In this document: in pieces, positions 44,850 to 54,339 of the stretch | Position numbering within the stretch: the stretch's first letter is position 1 | Layout of the letters: the number at the start of each line of letters is the position of its first letter | Source: an uncultured Gemella sp. | GTDB lineage: Bacteria; Bacillota; Bacilli; Staphylococcales; Gemellaceae | Direction of reading: 5' to 3' | Assembly (NCBI RefSeq): GCF_900766305.1 | Contig: NZ_CAAFUZ010000063.1 | Coordinates: 1-64,000 of the forward strand | DNA length: 64,000 nucleotides | Notes under the pieces: generated by a model | Told to the model about the DNA's origin: nothing | Seen by the model: only the letters and a program-made list of their open reading frames with translations | The model's database searches: none | Position numbers and translations under genes: made by a program

Positions 44850-45683
44850 TTAGAACGCTGGAGTAGCGTGTCCTTTTGGTTTAAGTTCTTTGTTAATGTA
44901 ATCTTTAACTTTTTCACTAGCTAATGCTTTTTTAACTGCTTGAACTTTAGCATCGTCTTTGTTATCTTCGCGAGCTACTAGTGAGATAGCGAATGTTAAG
45001 TCACCTTCTTTTTCAAGAGCTAGACCGTTTTTGTCAGGAGTTAATCCTAATTTAGAGATGTAAGTTGGGTAGTTAAATACTAAATCTTTTTCATTGTATG
45101 CTTCGTTAAGGTTTAGTAAGCTTACTTTAGTGAATTTAAGGTGTTTTGGATTATCCTTGATATCTGCTTCAGTTACTGTAAAGCTGTTTGGATCTTTAAG
45201 AGTAATAACTTTAGCGTGATCTAATAAACGTAAAGCACGAGCTAAGTTAGTTGGATCTGAAGGGATAGCTACATCAGCACCATCTTTAAGATCTTTGATA
45301 TCTTTAAGAGTTTTAGAGTAGAATGCTACAGTAGCGTTGTAAATAGGTTGGATAGCTACTAGGTGAGCATTATTTTTTTGGTTAAATTGTTCCATGAATG
45401 GTCTGTGTTGGAAGAAGTTAGCGTCAACTTCTTTATTGTTTAATGCAACGTTAGCTTGAACGTTATCAGAAACTTTAACGATTTCTAAGTTGTAACCGTC
45501 TTTTTTAAGATCTTCTTTGATCATTTCTAACATGTCTGTCATTGGAGAAGTGTGAGAAGCTACTTTAACTGTAACTGGTTCTTTCTTCTCTTCTTTTTTA
45601 GGTGCTTCAGTTTTACTTGAACATGCCGTTAAAACTAATAATAAAGCAGCTAAGCTAGCTATAAATGAAATTATTTTCTTCAT
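44850..45683 (-). CDS. metQ: MetQ-like methionine-binding lipoprotein 1
   Basis: 277 residues. Lipoprotein signal with lipobox LTAC, Cys 21, then a charged linker and the NLPA/MetQ domain. Recognisable: EIVKVSDNVQANVALNNKEVDANFFQHRPFM near 70-100 and DGADVAIPSDPTNLARALRLL near 135. Extracytoplasmic substrate-binding protein of the MetNIQ importer for methionine. AGGAG precedes ATG 45683. Close paralogue of the next gene upstream, from which it is separated by 95 bases with no terminator. Confidence 0.92.
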   Translation of the reverse strand: MKKIISFIASLAALLLVLTACSSKTEAPKKEEKKEPVTVKVASHTSPMTDMLEMIKEDLKKDGYNLEIVKVSDNVQANVALNNKEVDANFFQHRPFMEQFNQKNNAHLVAIQPIYNATVAFYSKTLKDIKDLKDGADVAIPSDPTNLARALRLLDHAKVITLKDPNSFTVTEADIKDNPKHLKFTKVSLLNLNEAYNEKDLVFNYPTYISKLGLTPDKNGLALEKEGDLTFAISLVAREDNKDDAKVQAVKKALASEKVKDYINKELKPKGHATPAF

Positions 45684-45778
45684 TATATATATCTCCTGTT
45701 AATTATATTTTTTTATTTAGAGGTAAGGTTGTTGATTGTATATTTTATAGATTTTGGATTAATAATAATAAATATTTA

Positions 45779-46603
45779 TTAGAAAGCTGCAGTAGCTTTA
45801 CCATCATAATTTTTTTGTAGGAAGTCTTTAACTTTTTGACTAGTTAAAGCTTTTTTAACTGCTTGAATTTTAGCATCGTCTTTGTTGTCTTCACGAGCGG
45901 CAAGAACACCAGCGTATGTAAAGTCAGCTTTATCTTCCATTAGAAGTCCATCTTTCATTGGTGTAAGGTTTAATTTAGCAATGTAAGTTGGGTAGTTGAA
46001 TACTAAATCTTTTTCTGCATATGCATCACTTAAGTTTAAAAGACCAACTTCTGTAAATTTAAGATGTTTTGGATTATCTTTGATATCTTTTACAGTAACG
46101 TTGTAACTGTTAGGATCGTTTAATGTGATTAATCCACCGTGAGCTAATAATCTTAATGCACGCGCCATATTTGAAGCGTCAGATGGAATAGCTACATCAG
46201 CACCATCTTTAAGATCTTTGATGTTTTTAACAGTTTTTGAGTAGAAAGCAGGAATTGAGTTATAAACTTTTGCTACTGCTACTAAGTTAGTGTGATTTTT
46301 TTCGTTGTACTGTTTCATGAATGGTTCATGTTGGAAGAAGTTAGCATCGATTTCTTTGTTTGCTAAAGCAACGTTAGCTTGAACGTTATCAGATACTTTT
46401 ACAATTTCAAGGTTGTATCCTTCTTTTTGTAAATCTTCTTTAACTAATTCTAACATGTCAGTAAATGGTGGGACATGGGCAGCAACTTTAATAGTTTTGT
46501 TTTCTTGTTTTTCTTCTTTTTTATCGCTAGTTTTGCTAGAACATGCTGTTAATACAAGCACAAGAGCTAAAAGACTAGCAACAATAGATAATACTTTTTT
46601 CAT
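45779..46603 (-). CDS. metQ: MetQ-like methionine-binding lipoprotein 2
   Basis: 274 residues, lipobox LTAC with Cys 21, NLPA/MetQ domain with the same EIVKVSDNVQANVAL and DGADVAIPSDASNMARALRLL blocks as the downstream paralogue. Differences cluster in the binding region (AHVPPF versus SHTSPM near 45; NDPNSYNV versus KDPNSFTV), so the two may prefer different ligands, such as L- and D-methionine or a dipeptide. AAGGAG precedes ATG 46603. It follows metI by 4 bases. Confidence 0.92.
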   Translation of the reverse strand: MKKVLSIVASLLALVLVLTACSSKTSDKKEEKQENKTIKVAAHVPPFTDMLELVKEDLQKEGYNLEIVKVSDNVQANVALANKEIDANFFQHEPFMKQYNEKNHTNLVAVAKVYNSIPAFYSKTVKNIKDLKDGADVAIPSDASNMARALRLLAHGGLITLNDPNSYNVTVKDIKDNPKHLKFTEVGLLNLSDAYAEKDLVFNYPTYIAKLNLTPMKDGLLMEDKADFTYAGVLAAREDNKDDAKIQAVKKALTSQKVKDFLQKNYDGKATAAF

Positions 46604-46607
46604 TAAT

Positions 46608-47279
46608 CTATTTCTCCTTCTTATTTGTGAAACGTTTAGCTAATCCATAACCTATAGATTGAATAATAAATACATATATAATAAATATTATTACTATTAA
46701 ATACATTAGATCATAATTGTATTCTTGATATCCATATCTGAATGCAAATTCACCAAGACCACCGGCTCCGATTACACCCATTACAGTAGTATATGCTAGT
46801 AAACTAATAGTAGTATAGGTGAATGATAAAATTAAGTTATCCATTGTAGCTGGTAATAAGAAATATCTAATAATTTGAATTTTAGTAGCTCCCATACTTA
46901 TAGCTCTATCTACAATCTTTTTAGGAACATTTATAAGGGCTTGTTCAACAAATCGTGCATAGATACTTACACCAACTAGTGTAAGAGGCAAGATTGCTGC
47001 AATATTCCCAAAAGATGTTTTAAATAGAAATCTATTTACAGGAATTAATATGAATACAAAAATTAGAAACGGAACACTACGTAGGGCATTAAGAGAAATG
47101 CTAAGTCCTTCATAAACTGCTCTATTTTTTAATAAATAATCACGACTGAAAGCAAAAAGCATAATACCTAATGGTAGGGAAATGAAAAATACTGTTAACA
47201 TAGAGTAAATCATCATATAGTTTGTTTCCCAGAATGCTTTCATAATACCATCGTAATTGGCTTTAAATAAATCAATCAT
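46608..47279 (-). CDS. metI: Methionine ABC transporter permease
   Basis: 223 residues, five helices, MetI type. The EAA loop is GATKIQIIRYFLLPATM near 150-166, which contacts the ATPase. Its start overlaps the metN end by 8 bases, so translation is coupled. Confidence 0.92.
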   Translation of the reverse strand: MIDLFKANYDGIMKAFWETNYMMIYSMLTVFFISLPLGIMLFAFSRDYLLKNRAVYEGLSISLNALRSVPFLIFVFILIPVNRFLFKTSFGNIAAILPLTLVGVSIYARFVEQALINVPKKIVDRAISMGATKIQIIRYFLLPATMDNLILSFTYTTISLLAYTTVMGVIGAGGLGEFAFRYGYQEYNYDLMYLIVIIFIIYVFIIQSIGYGLAKRFTNKKEK

Positions 47280-48006
47280 TTAATAAAAACTCCTTTACGT
47301 AGTTATAGTAATTACTGTCGTAATCGTCTTTTGCATTTTTGTTAGGTACGACAATATCTTTAATAGTCGAATCATCGATAACTACTACTCGGTCACAAAA
47401 GTTCTTAAGTAATGAAAGGCTGTGAGAAATCATAACAATTGAAATGTCAGTTGTTGTACGCAATTTATTTAAAAGAGCGAAAATTTCTTTTTCACTATTA
47501 GTATCTAAGGCAGAACTAATTTCATCACAAAGTAGAACTTCAGGTTCTTGTAATAGTGCCATAGCAATAGCGACTTTTTGTTGTTCACCACCACTTAGGC
47601 TACCACAAAGACTATTTTTTAGTCTTGTAATATTCATGAATTCAAGAATATCATCTATTTTCTTTTTATCAACAGAAACCTTATTTAATTTGTATACTAG
47701 ACTTAAATGATAATATACTGTTTTGTTATCAATAAGATTAGAGTGTTGGAATATATACGCTAGATTTTTTCTAGTATTTCTAAGGGTACTTGCATCCATA
47801 CCTTTAATAGAAGAGTTTTTATATAGTATATCTCCGCTATCGTATGAAACAATCCCATTTATCATTTTAAGAATAGTACTTTTTCCTGTACCATTTCTTC
47901 CGATAATTCCAATAACTTCTTTTTTATTAATATCAAAAGAAATATTTTCTAATTTAAAGTTAGCATCTTTATATTGTTTTGATACGTTTTTTAATTGAAC
48001 TATCAT
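47272..48006 (-). CDS. metN: Methionine ABC transporter ATPase, short form without NIL domain
   Basis: 244 residues. Walker A GRNGTGKS near 36-43, Q-loop FQHSN near 87, signature LSGGEQQ near 139, Walker B VLLCDE near 159 and His MISHS near 193. Normal MetN proteins are about 340 residues and carry a C-terminal NIL domain that binds methionine and causes trans-inhibition; here the protein ends soon after the ATPase. The importer may lack that feedback, or the substrate may differ. First gene of the operon. Confidence 0.88.
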   Translation of the reverse strand: MIVQLKNVSKQYKDANFKLENISFDINKKEVIGIIGRNGTGKSTILKMINGIVSYDSGDILYKNSSIKGMDASTLRNTRKNLAYIFQHSNLIDNKTVYYHLSLVYKLNKVSVDKKKIDDILEFMNITRLKNSLCGSLSGGEQQKVAIAMALLQEPEVLLCDEISSALDTNSEKEIFALLNKLRTTTDISIVMISHSLSLLKNFCDRVVVIDDSTIKDIVVPNKNAKDDYDSNYYNYVKEFLLND

Positions 48007-48024
48007 ATTATACCTCCAATGAAA

Positions 48025-48053
48025 ACTATATCACTTTTAGTAAAGGATTTCAA
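48025..48053 (-). promoter_or_regulatory. Promoter of the metNIQQ operon
   Basis: On the minus strand TTGAAA (48053-48048), 17-base spacer, TATAGT (48030-48025). The transcript would start within about 15 bases of the metN start region, leaving no room for a SAM riboswitch or T-box. Confidence 0.65.
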
Positions 48054-48437
48054 GAACTTTGTTTAATTTTTTTAAATTAATTGTTCGTATTGTTCTATGC
48101 ATGTTTGATAGTGTTTAGAGGTCTGTTGCGTGAAAATTATTTATTTGTACTGGTACAGTTAGAAGGTTTGGATTTTAGAATAATTAATTAAGTGTAATAA
48201 AAATAGTAAAGATTACTATTATCAGAATAGTTCTTATAGTTTTTATAATAAAATTAGCAGTCAAATTGTATTAGAATAATTATTAAAAGTGAAAAAATAT
48301 GTCGTTATTACAGGAGGGGAATTTCTCATTTCTAATAAATATTTAGTGATTATTTTTTCTAAAAATGTTCTTATATAATTCTTTATTTATTTTCTTGAAT
48401 CGTATATAATTATAGTTATGGTCTAAGGAGGTAATCT
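48054..48437. other. Divergent gap between metN and the LacI regulator
   Basis: No gene, riboswitch or strong hairpin seen. Only short AT-rich palindromes (for example TTGTACTGGTACAG near 48147). A TATAAT-like box near 48405 may serve the LacI gene. Confidence 0.5.
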
Positions 48438-49451
48438 ATGAAGAAATTGACAATAGTAGATATAGCGAAAATGGCCGGAGTAGGTACTACTACTGTCTCT
48501 AGATACTTTAATGGTGGGAATTTAAAAAAAGAAACAAGAGAAAGAATTAAAGAAATAGTAGATAAGTATAATTATACACCGAATACTTTTGCTAAAGCAT
48601 TAAAGAGTACTGATAGCAAAATTATAGGAGTAATAGTTCCGTGTCTTCACTCTTATGTTAGTGGAAATACTTTAAAATATCTTGATAAAGAGTTAAAAAA
48701 CAACAATTATGAGACGCTAATAATGAATGCTAATTTTGATGAAAATAAACAATTGGAGTATATAAAAAAATTAGCGAGAATGAATGTAGATGGGATTATT
48801 TTATTACCTACTACTATGAGTAAGACATATGAAAGTACTATTAAGTCTATAGATGTTCCTGTTGTTATGCTAGGGCAAGAAGGAGAGTATACATATAGTG
48901 TTGAGTACAATGACTTTAATGCTGCTAGAGATTTAACAAACTATATATTAGCAAGTGGACATAGAAATATAGCTTACTTGGGAGTTGGAGAAGATGATAT
49001 TGCTGTAGGTTATTATAGAAAATTAGGAGTAATAAGAACTCTTGAAAAGTATAATCTAGAACCCGAGAATGTGCTAATTACTAATTTCGGAATGGAAGAA
49101 GGATATGAAATAGTAAAAGAGAACATAGAAAAGTTGAAAGAAGACAGTTGTCTAATTTGTGCAACGGATAATCTGGCTTATGGGGCGATAAAAGCTCTAG
49201 AAGAATCTGGTTTAAGTGTTGGAGAGAATTATTCAGTAGCAGCATTTGGTGATTATACATCTTCAGCATTATTAAAATCGCCGTTAACAACAATTAAGTT
49301 TGATCTTAAGGATGCCGCTAAGCAGACTGTTGAGATGTTATTGAATATTATAAAAAAAGAAGAAACAGCTATGAAGCTATTAATTGGTTATGAATTAAAA
49401 ACAAGAGATAGTGTAGTTGATTTAAACAAGATGGAGAATACAAATGACTAA
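48438..49451 (+). CDS. LacI-family transcriptional regulator
   Basis: 337 residues. The N-terminal HTH (TIVDIAKMAGVGTTTVSRYFNGG) and hinge (YTPNTFAKALKS), then a periplasmic-binding-type effector domain (about 60-330, IIGVIVPCLHSYVSGN). Most like the ScrR/sucrose or glycoside branch. AAGGAGGT precedes ATG 48438. The next gene, a HAD phosphatase, overlaps its end by 8 bases, so the regulator and phosphatase are cotranscribed; the regulated sugar genes are not adjacent. Confidence 0.9.
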   Translation: MKKLTIVDIAKMAGVGTTTVSRYFNGGNLKKETRERIKEIVDKYNYTPNTFAKALKSTDSKIIGVIVPCLHSYVSGNTLKYLDKELKNNNYETLIMNANFDENKQLEYIKKLARMNVDGIILLPTTMSKTYESTIKSIDVPVVMLGQEGEYTYSVEYNDFNAARDLTNYILASGHRNIAYLGVGEDDIAVGYYRKLGVIRTLEKYNLEPENVLITNFGMEEGYEIVKENIEKLKEDSCLICATDNLAYGAIKALEESGLSVGENYSVAAFGDYTSSALLKSPLTTIKFDLKDAAKQTVEMLLNIIKKEETAMKLLIGYELKTRDSVVDLNKMENTND

Positions 49452-50241
49452 AATAAAAACAATTTTTTTTGATATCGATGGAACGATTAGAAGTTTTAAA
49501 ACAAAAACAATTCCAGAGAATACTGTAAATACTTTAAAAAAATTAAGGGAACAAGGTGTTAAGATATTTATAGCTACTGGAAGAGCACCGTTCCATACTA
49601 CATTTTTAAATGACCTATTAGATTTTAAATTTGATGGCTATATTACAATAAATGGTCAATATTGTTATTTAGAAAATGGGGAAGTTTTAAACGATAAAAT
49701 ATTATCTAAAGAAGATATAAAAAGTGTCCTTCCTTATTTTAAGGAGAATAATATTGCTTGTGATTTTGCTTTATTAGATGGAGCATTTATGAATTTGAAA
49801 AATTCAAGGGTAAAATGGTTAGAAGATGAGCTAGGAGATCCAGAGCGTTTTAAAGAAGATCCGCTAGCATATGATAAAGCAATTAGTGAAAAAATCTATC
49901 AACTTAATGTCTTTGTATCAGAAGAGGAAGAAGCGGACTTTTTAGCATATATGCCTAATTCAAAAGCAGCAAGATGGACTACTCATTTCACTGATGTTAT
50001 TCCAAAAGATGGTGGAAAAAATACTGGAATTGATGCAGTTATCGCACATTTTGGTATTAAATTAGAGGAGACTATGGCATTTGGTGATGGTGGTAATGAT
50101 ATAGATATGCTTAAACATGCTGGAATAGGTGTAGCGATGGGGAATGCTGGAGATAATGTTAAAGAGATTGCCGATTATATCACGACAAGCGTAGATGATG
50201 ATGGAATTACAAATGCATTAAAACATTTTAATGTAATATAA
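49444..50241 (+). CDS. Cof-type HAD-superfamily phosphatase
   Basis: 265 residues. FFDIDGTI near 8-15 (motif I), IATGRAP near 41, KNTGIDAVIAHFGI near 197 and FGDGGNDIDMLKHAG near 216. A cytoplasmic class IIB HAD enzyme, probably acting on a phosphosugar related to the LacI regulator with which it overlaps. Ended by a bidirectional terminator. Confidence 0.9.
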   Translation: MTKIKTIFFDIDGTIRSFKTKTIPENTVNTLKKLREQGVKIFIATGRAPFHTTFLNDLLDFKFDGYITINGQYCYLENGEVLNDKILSKEDIKSVLPYFKENNIACDFALLDGAFMNLKNSRVKWLEDELGDPERFKEDPLAYDKAISEKIYQLNVFVSEEEEADFLAYMPNSKAARWTTHFTDVIPKDGGKNTGIDAVIAHFGIKLEETMAFGDGGNDIDMLKHAGIGVAMGNAGDNVKEIADYITTSVDDDGITNALKHFNVI

Positions 50242-50244
50242 AAA

Positions 50245-50285
50245 TGAAGACTAGAAGAATCTTACATGAATCTTCTAGTCTTTTA
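50245..50285. terminator. Bidirectional intrinsic terminator
   Basis: AAGACTAGAAGA pairs perfectly with TCTTCTAGTCTT between the convergent HAD and ClC genes, flanked by A and T runs. Confidence 0.88.
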
Positions 50286-50286
50286 A

Positions 50287-51810
50287 TTATTTACTAAATT
50301 TTTCTAAAAATAAATCAACACTTTCTTTAGGCATTATAACTGTAAGTTTATCATTAGCTTCTAAAATAGTTGTCCCTTTTGGTACGATTTCTCTACCAGA
50401 GCGTTCGATATGAGAGATAAGTGTATTTTCAGTCCATTCTATTTCTTTTATTGATTTTCCAACTAAAAAGCTGTCGTTAGAAATTGTTGTAAGGATTTCT
50501 ACTTCCATTTCAACTTCGTCATCATCTAGCTTATTGCTTGATAAAATACGATCTAATAGATATTCGTAAACTGGTTTTGTTCCTAGGATATTCGCAGTTA
50601 TATATGCAAATAAGCAGCAAAGTGCTATTGGAAGGAAATAGTTAAGTTTTTGTGTCATTTCAAATAATAATATTATTGAAGTAATAGGACTTCTTACAAT
50701 TGCTGTTAAATATCCAGACATTGACAAGATGACAAATAATGCTGTATATTTGGCATCAAAGAAATTACTAAATAATGTACCGAGTACAGCTCCTTGAATC
50801 AGAATTGGTAGGAAAATACCACCTGCAACGCCGGATGTGAATGATATAAGTGAAAATAAAGTTTTTATAAAATATAAAGTTAATAAAAACATAAAGCTAA
50901 ATTTATTTTCAATTAAAAATTCTACTAAACTATGTCCGCTCCCTAAAACTATGGGATAAAAAATAAATAGAACAAATGAAATGAGAAAAGCTACTTGGGG
51001 CCTAAACACTATATTTAATTTGAAATATTCGTAAATTTTGAATAGTATTTTTATAGTAACATTATAGAATGTTCCAAATATTCCTAGTAAAATACCTAAT
51101 AGAGCAACCCAAGGATATATATCAACTTCCACATACGGTACATCTGGGAATTTAAAAATAGCAGTAAGACCAAAGATGTACTGTCCGACGATATTTGCCA
51201 TAACAGCAGCACTGAAGCAACAAATTACAATTTTTTTTGTGATTTGCTTATGAACTTCTTCTATAGAAAACAGGACACCTGCAAGTGGCGCACCAAAGGC
51301 AATAGATAAACCTGCACTAGCACCACAAGTAATAAGATATTTTTCTTTAATACTATCCTTTTTTAAAATTCTTGATACAAGTTTTCCGCTCATTGCTCCG
51401 AGTTGAATGGATGGGCCCTCTCTACCTAAAGATAGACCACCTAAACTAGCTGTTAATCCTCCGGTAATTTTATAAATAAGTACACGTAATGGATTTGAAT
51501 TAAGTCTTCCTGTTATTTCTGCTGATACTTGAGGAATTCCACTTCCACTCGCCATAGGTTCTCTTTTAAGTAAGAATCCAGAAAATAATGCGAGTAGTAT
51601 TAAAACTGCTAATAATATAATTTTATATATAAAACCAGTTTTTATAAAGTCAGCTGTATAGTGAACAAGTTTTTCGCTATATCCAATAAGTAATCTATAG
51701 CACGCACCGACTATTCCCGCAGCTAGGCCAACTAATATTCCATCAAAAAGTAATGAAGATTCGAGTTTTAAATTTTTGTTGTCTATTTTACTGATTTTGG
51801 AAATTTTCAT
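50287..51810 (-). CDS. ClC-family chloride channel/exchanger with TrkA-C domain
   Basis: 507 residues. ClC selectivity motifs: GSGIPQVS near 89, GREGPSIQLGA near 128-138 (gating Glu present) and GGIFLPILIQGA near 325. C-terminal TrkA-C (RCK_C) domain at about 430-507. With the gating Glu it is probably a chloride/proton exchanger; RCK_C domains usually bind a nucleotide or ligand. Stands alone, divergent from the rhodanese gene. Confidence 0.92.
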   Translation of the reverse strand: MKISKISKIDNKNLKLESSLLFDGILVGLAAGIVGACYRLLIGYSEKLVHYTADFIKTGFIYKIILLAVLILLALFSGFLLKREPMASGSGIPQVSAEITGRLNSNPLRVLIYKITGGLTASLGGLSLGREGPSIQLGAMSGKLVSRILKKDSIKEKYLITCGASAGLSIAFGAPLAGVLFSIEEVHKQITKKIVICCFSAAVMANIVGQYIFGLTAIFKFPDVPYVEVDIYPWVALLGILLGIFGTFYNVTIKILFKIYEYFKLNIVFRPQVAFLISFVLFIFYPIVLGSGHSLVEFLIENKFSFMFLLTLYFIKTLFSLISFTSGVAGGIFLPILIQGAVLGTLFSNFFDAKYTALFVILSMSGYLTAIVRSPITSIILLFEMTQKLNYFLPIALCCLFAYITANILGTKPVYEYLLDRILSSNKLDDDEVEMEVEILTTISNDSFLVGKSIKEIEWTENTLISHIERSGREIVPKGTTILEANDKLTVIMPKESVDLFLEKFSK

Positions 51811-51954
51811 CTAAATCTCCTTTCTAAAAAATGTCTATAACATAATTTTACTCTTATTTTATAAAAAAATCAAAGTAATTTTATAATATCATTTATTATT
51901 AAAAATACAAAATGTGTGATATAATATAATTATGTTAAGAAAGGAGTAAAATAG

Positions 51955-52680
51955 ATGAAAATATTTGTTATTATAGTAATTGTACTATTAATTATCCTAT
52001 TAGGTCTTTATGCGTTTTGGCTTAAATTACTTAAAGGTAAGCCAGGGAGAATCGCTGGAGCTGAAGTAGAGAAAAAAACTTTTGAAGAAGCACTTGTTGT
52101 AGATGTTCGTTGGAGAAAAGAATATGCAAGAGGGCATGCAATTAATGCGGTAAACTTACCTATTAAACTTTTCAAAAACAATAGCGATGTGCTAGATGAG
52201 TATAAGGATAAAGATATAATTCTATATTGTGTAGTTGATGTAACATCTCGTAATACTGAAAAATTATTAAGAGAGCGTGGATTCACGAAACTTCATATTG
52301 GAGATGGAATTAAGCAATATGATTATGGTAAAGCAATATACAGCAATGCATTATTATCTGAATTCAAATACCGTATCTCAGTAAGTAAAAATAAGCAATT
52401 TTTAAACTTAGGTAGTGAAACTTTAAGTGATGAAGAAATCAAAGTTTTACCTAATGAAATAGATAGTATTTTAGATAAGTTAAATAAAGACTCAGAAATT
52501 TTTGTTTATAGTGACAAACCTGAAGAAAGTAAAGAAGTATGTAAAAAACTTGGTTTAGATGGATTTACTGTTATTAATCTAGTCGAACCATTTAAGTTAG
52601 ATAGATATAAAAATGCGTTTTATAATAAAAATGATTATATAGAAACTAAAGATGATCAAGAAGCGTCGTCTTGTGGTTGA
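51955..52680 (+). CDS. Membrane-anchored rhodanese-domain protein
   Basis: 241 residues. One N-terminal helix (about 2-22), then a rhodanese domain (about 38-125) with VVDVRWRKEYARGHAINAVNLP and an active-site loop YCVVDVTSR whose Cys is at about 99. A second, degenerate rhodanese-like half (about 140-225) has SDKPEES in place of the Cys loop. The tail ends SSCG, a possible second thiol. It probably handles sulfane sulfur or acts in thiol redox at the membrane. AAGGAG precedes ATG 51955. Confidence 0.85.
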   Translation: MKIFVIIVIVLLIILLGLYAFWLKLLKGKPGRIAGAEVEKKTFEEALVVDVRWRKEYARGHAINAVNLPIKLFKNNSDVLDEYKDKDIILYCVVDVTSRNTEKLLRERGFTKLHIGDGIKQYDYGKAIYSNALLSEFKYRISVSKNKQFLNLGSETLSDEEIKVLPNEIDSILDKLNKDSEIFVYSDKPEESKEVCKKLGLDGFTVINLVEPFKLDRYKNAFYNKNDYIETKDDQEASSCG

Positions 52681-52791
52681 GCATAGATAATAAAATAAGC
52701 GATAGGTTATCGTTTAAAATTAATGTTAACAAAGGAATAATCTTTTCATTAATAAGAGAGAGGAATCCTTTGGATGATGAAAAGAAATTTT

Positions 52792-52838
52792 GAGAAATTT
52801 ACATAGAGTAGGATTGCTTAATGTAAATTTCTCTTTTT
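52792..52838 (+). terminator. Intrinsic terminator
   Basis: GAGAAATTTACAT pairs perfectly with ATGTAAATTTCTC around a 16-base loop, followed by TTTTTA. Confidence 0.85.
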
Positions 52839-52936
52839 ATTTAATTATCTTAAATTTTTAATACCTTGACTATAAAAAAATTTGAAATTAGGTTATAATA
52901 TAAGTGACGGAAAATATGAAATAGAGGAAGATAATT

Positions 52937-54139
52937 ATGAAAATTTTACACGTATTAGCACAATTACCTATTAAGACAGGAAGTGGTGTATATTTTACTA
53001 ATGTAATTGAAGGGCTAAAACAGTTTGACGTTGAACAAGCTGCGGTTTATGCAACAACGCCGGAATATGATTTTAATTTTTTAGAAGAGAAATTTGAAGT
53101 TGAGTTTCAAGGTAAGGATATTAGTTTTCCTATCGTAGGTATGAGTGATATTATGCCTTATGAAAATACTTTGTACAAAAATATGACAGATGAAATGTTG
53201 GAAACTTGGCAGGAAGCATTCCGTAAAAAATTAGAGAGAGCTAAAAAAGAATTTAAACCAGACGTTGTAATTACACATCACTTATGGATTTTAAGTTCGA
53301 TAGTTTGCGATGTGTTTGAGGATGAAAAAGTAATTGGAGTTTGTCATAATACGGATATAAGACAAGCTGAAAAGAACCCAGCAATGAAAGATAAGTATGT
53401 TAAAAGCCTTGGTAAGTTAGATAAGATATTAGCACTAAGCAGTGGTGTTATAGAGGGTATTTCTAATATTTACAATTATCCTGAGGATAAGATTATAAAT
53501 ATTGGTGCTGGATATAATGAGAAGATTTTTTATCCTGCAGAAAAATATGAAAAACGCGATAATGTGAAAATATTATATGCAGGGAAATTTGATGAATCAA
53601 AAGGTTTTTATGAGTTAATTAAGGCTTTTAGATTATTAGAGAAAAAAGACAATAATGTAGAATTAGAATTAATAGGGAATTTAAAAGAAGAAGATAGACC
53701 TAGGGTTGAAGCTTTAGTTGGTGATTCTAAGAAAATAAAAATTTATAATGCAGTAGATCAAGCACACTTAGGGGAAATAATGAGGCATAAAGATATTTTT
53801 ATACTACCATCTTATTTTGAAGGGTTAGGTCTTATAGCGGTCGAAGCTTTAGGAAGCGGACTAAGAGTAGTTGCTACTGAGATAGAAGGACTAATAGAAT
53901 TTCTTGGAGATAAAATCAATAATTCTGAGATAATAGAATACATAGCAATGCCAACTATTTATGACACTGATAAGGCTGTTGAAGAAGAAAAACCAGCATT
54001 TATTAATAGAATAGTGGGTGCTTTGGAACTTATGATAGAAAGAACAAGGGAGCAACGTGAGATTCCTGCTGAGTTACTAGAAGAAATTGAACACCACTCT
54101 TGGAAGAGAAAAATAGAAATTATTTACAATTTATTGTAG
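52937..54139 (+). CDS. Glycosyltransferase, GT4 family
   Basis: 400 residues with two Rossmann domains. N-terminal LHVLAQLPIKTGSGVYFTNVIEGL (glycine loop near 15) and C-terminal LYAGKFDESKGFYELIKAF near 213 and YFEGLGLIAVEALGSG near 292, the E-x7-E nucleotide-sugar site. Retaining transferase, cytoplasmic. Acceptor unknown; no polysaccharide cluster surrounds it. Confidence 0.88.
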   Translation: MKILHVLAQLPIKTGSGVYFTNVIEGLKQFDVEQAAVYATTPEYDFNFLEEKFEVEFQGKDISFPIVGMSDIMPYENTLYKNMTDEMLETWQEAFRKKLERAKKEFKPDVVITHHLWILSSIVCDVFEDEKVIGVCHNTDIRQAEKNPAMKDKYVKSLGKLDKILALSSGVIEGISNIYNYPEDKIINIGAGYNEKIFYPAEKYEKRDNVKILYAGKFDESKGFYELIKAFRLLEKKDNNVELELIGNLKEEDRPRVEALVGDSKKIKIYNAVDQAHLGEIMRHKDIFILPSYFEGLGLIAVEALGSGLRVVATEIEGLIEFLGDKINNSEIIEYIAMPTIYDTDKAVEEEKPAFINRIVGALELMIERTREQREIPAELLEEIEHHSWKRKIEIIYNLL

Positions 54140-54250
54140 AATAATAGGTAGTGAATATTTCTAAAAGTAAATACTTAAAACAAAGCTCAGTAGTTTACAG
54201 GTATTTAAATATATTTAAGAAGTGATTTTCGAATATGAGATAAATAGTAC

Positions 54251-54301
54251 GGGGGTGACTAAAGAAAATCGATTTTAAAACACGATTTTTGAAGTTACCC
54301 C
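54251..54301 (+). repeat. Palindromic repeat, second module only
   Basis: GGGGGTGACTAAAGAAAATCG facing CGATTTTTGAAGTTACCCC, close to the second module of the repeat at 17588 and followed by ATTTT. Lies between the glycosyltransferase and polA. Confidence 0.65.
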
Positions 54302-54339
54302 ATTTTAGTTGTTTAAAAAACAAATATTAGGAGAATTAG

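Noticed and set aside
48007-48437. SAM riboswitch or methionine T-box upstream of metN
   Set aside because: No T-box AGGTGGTACC-type sequence, no S-box core and no terminator; the promoter lies almost at the gene start.
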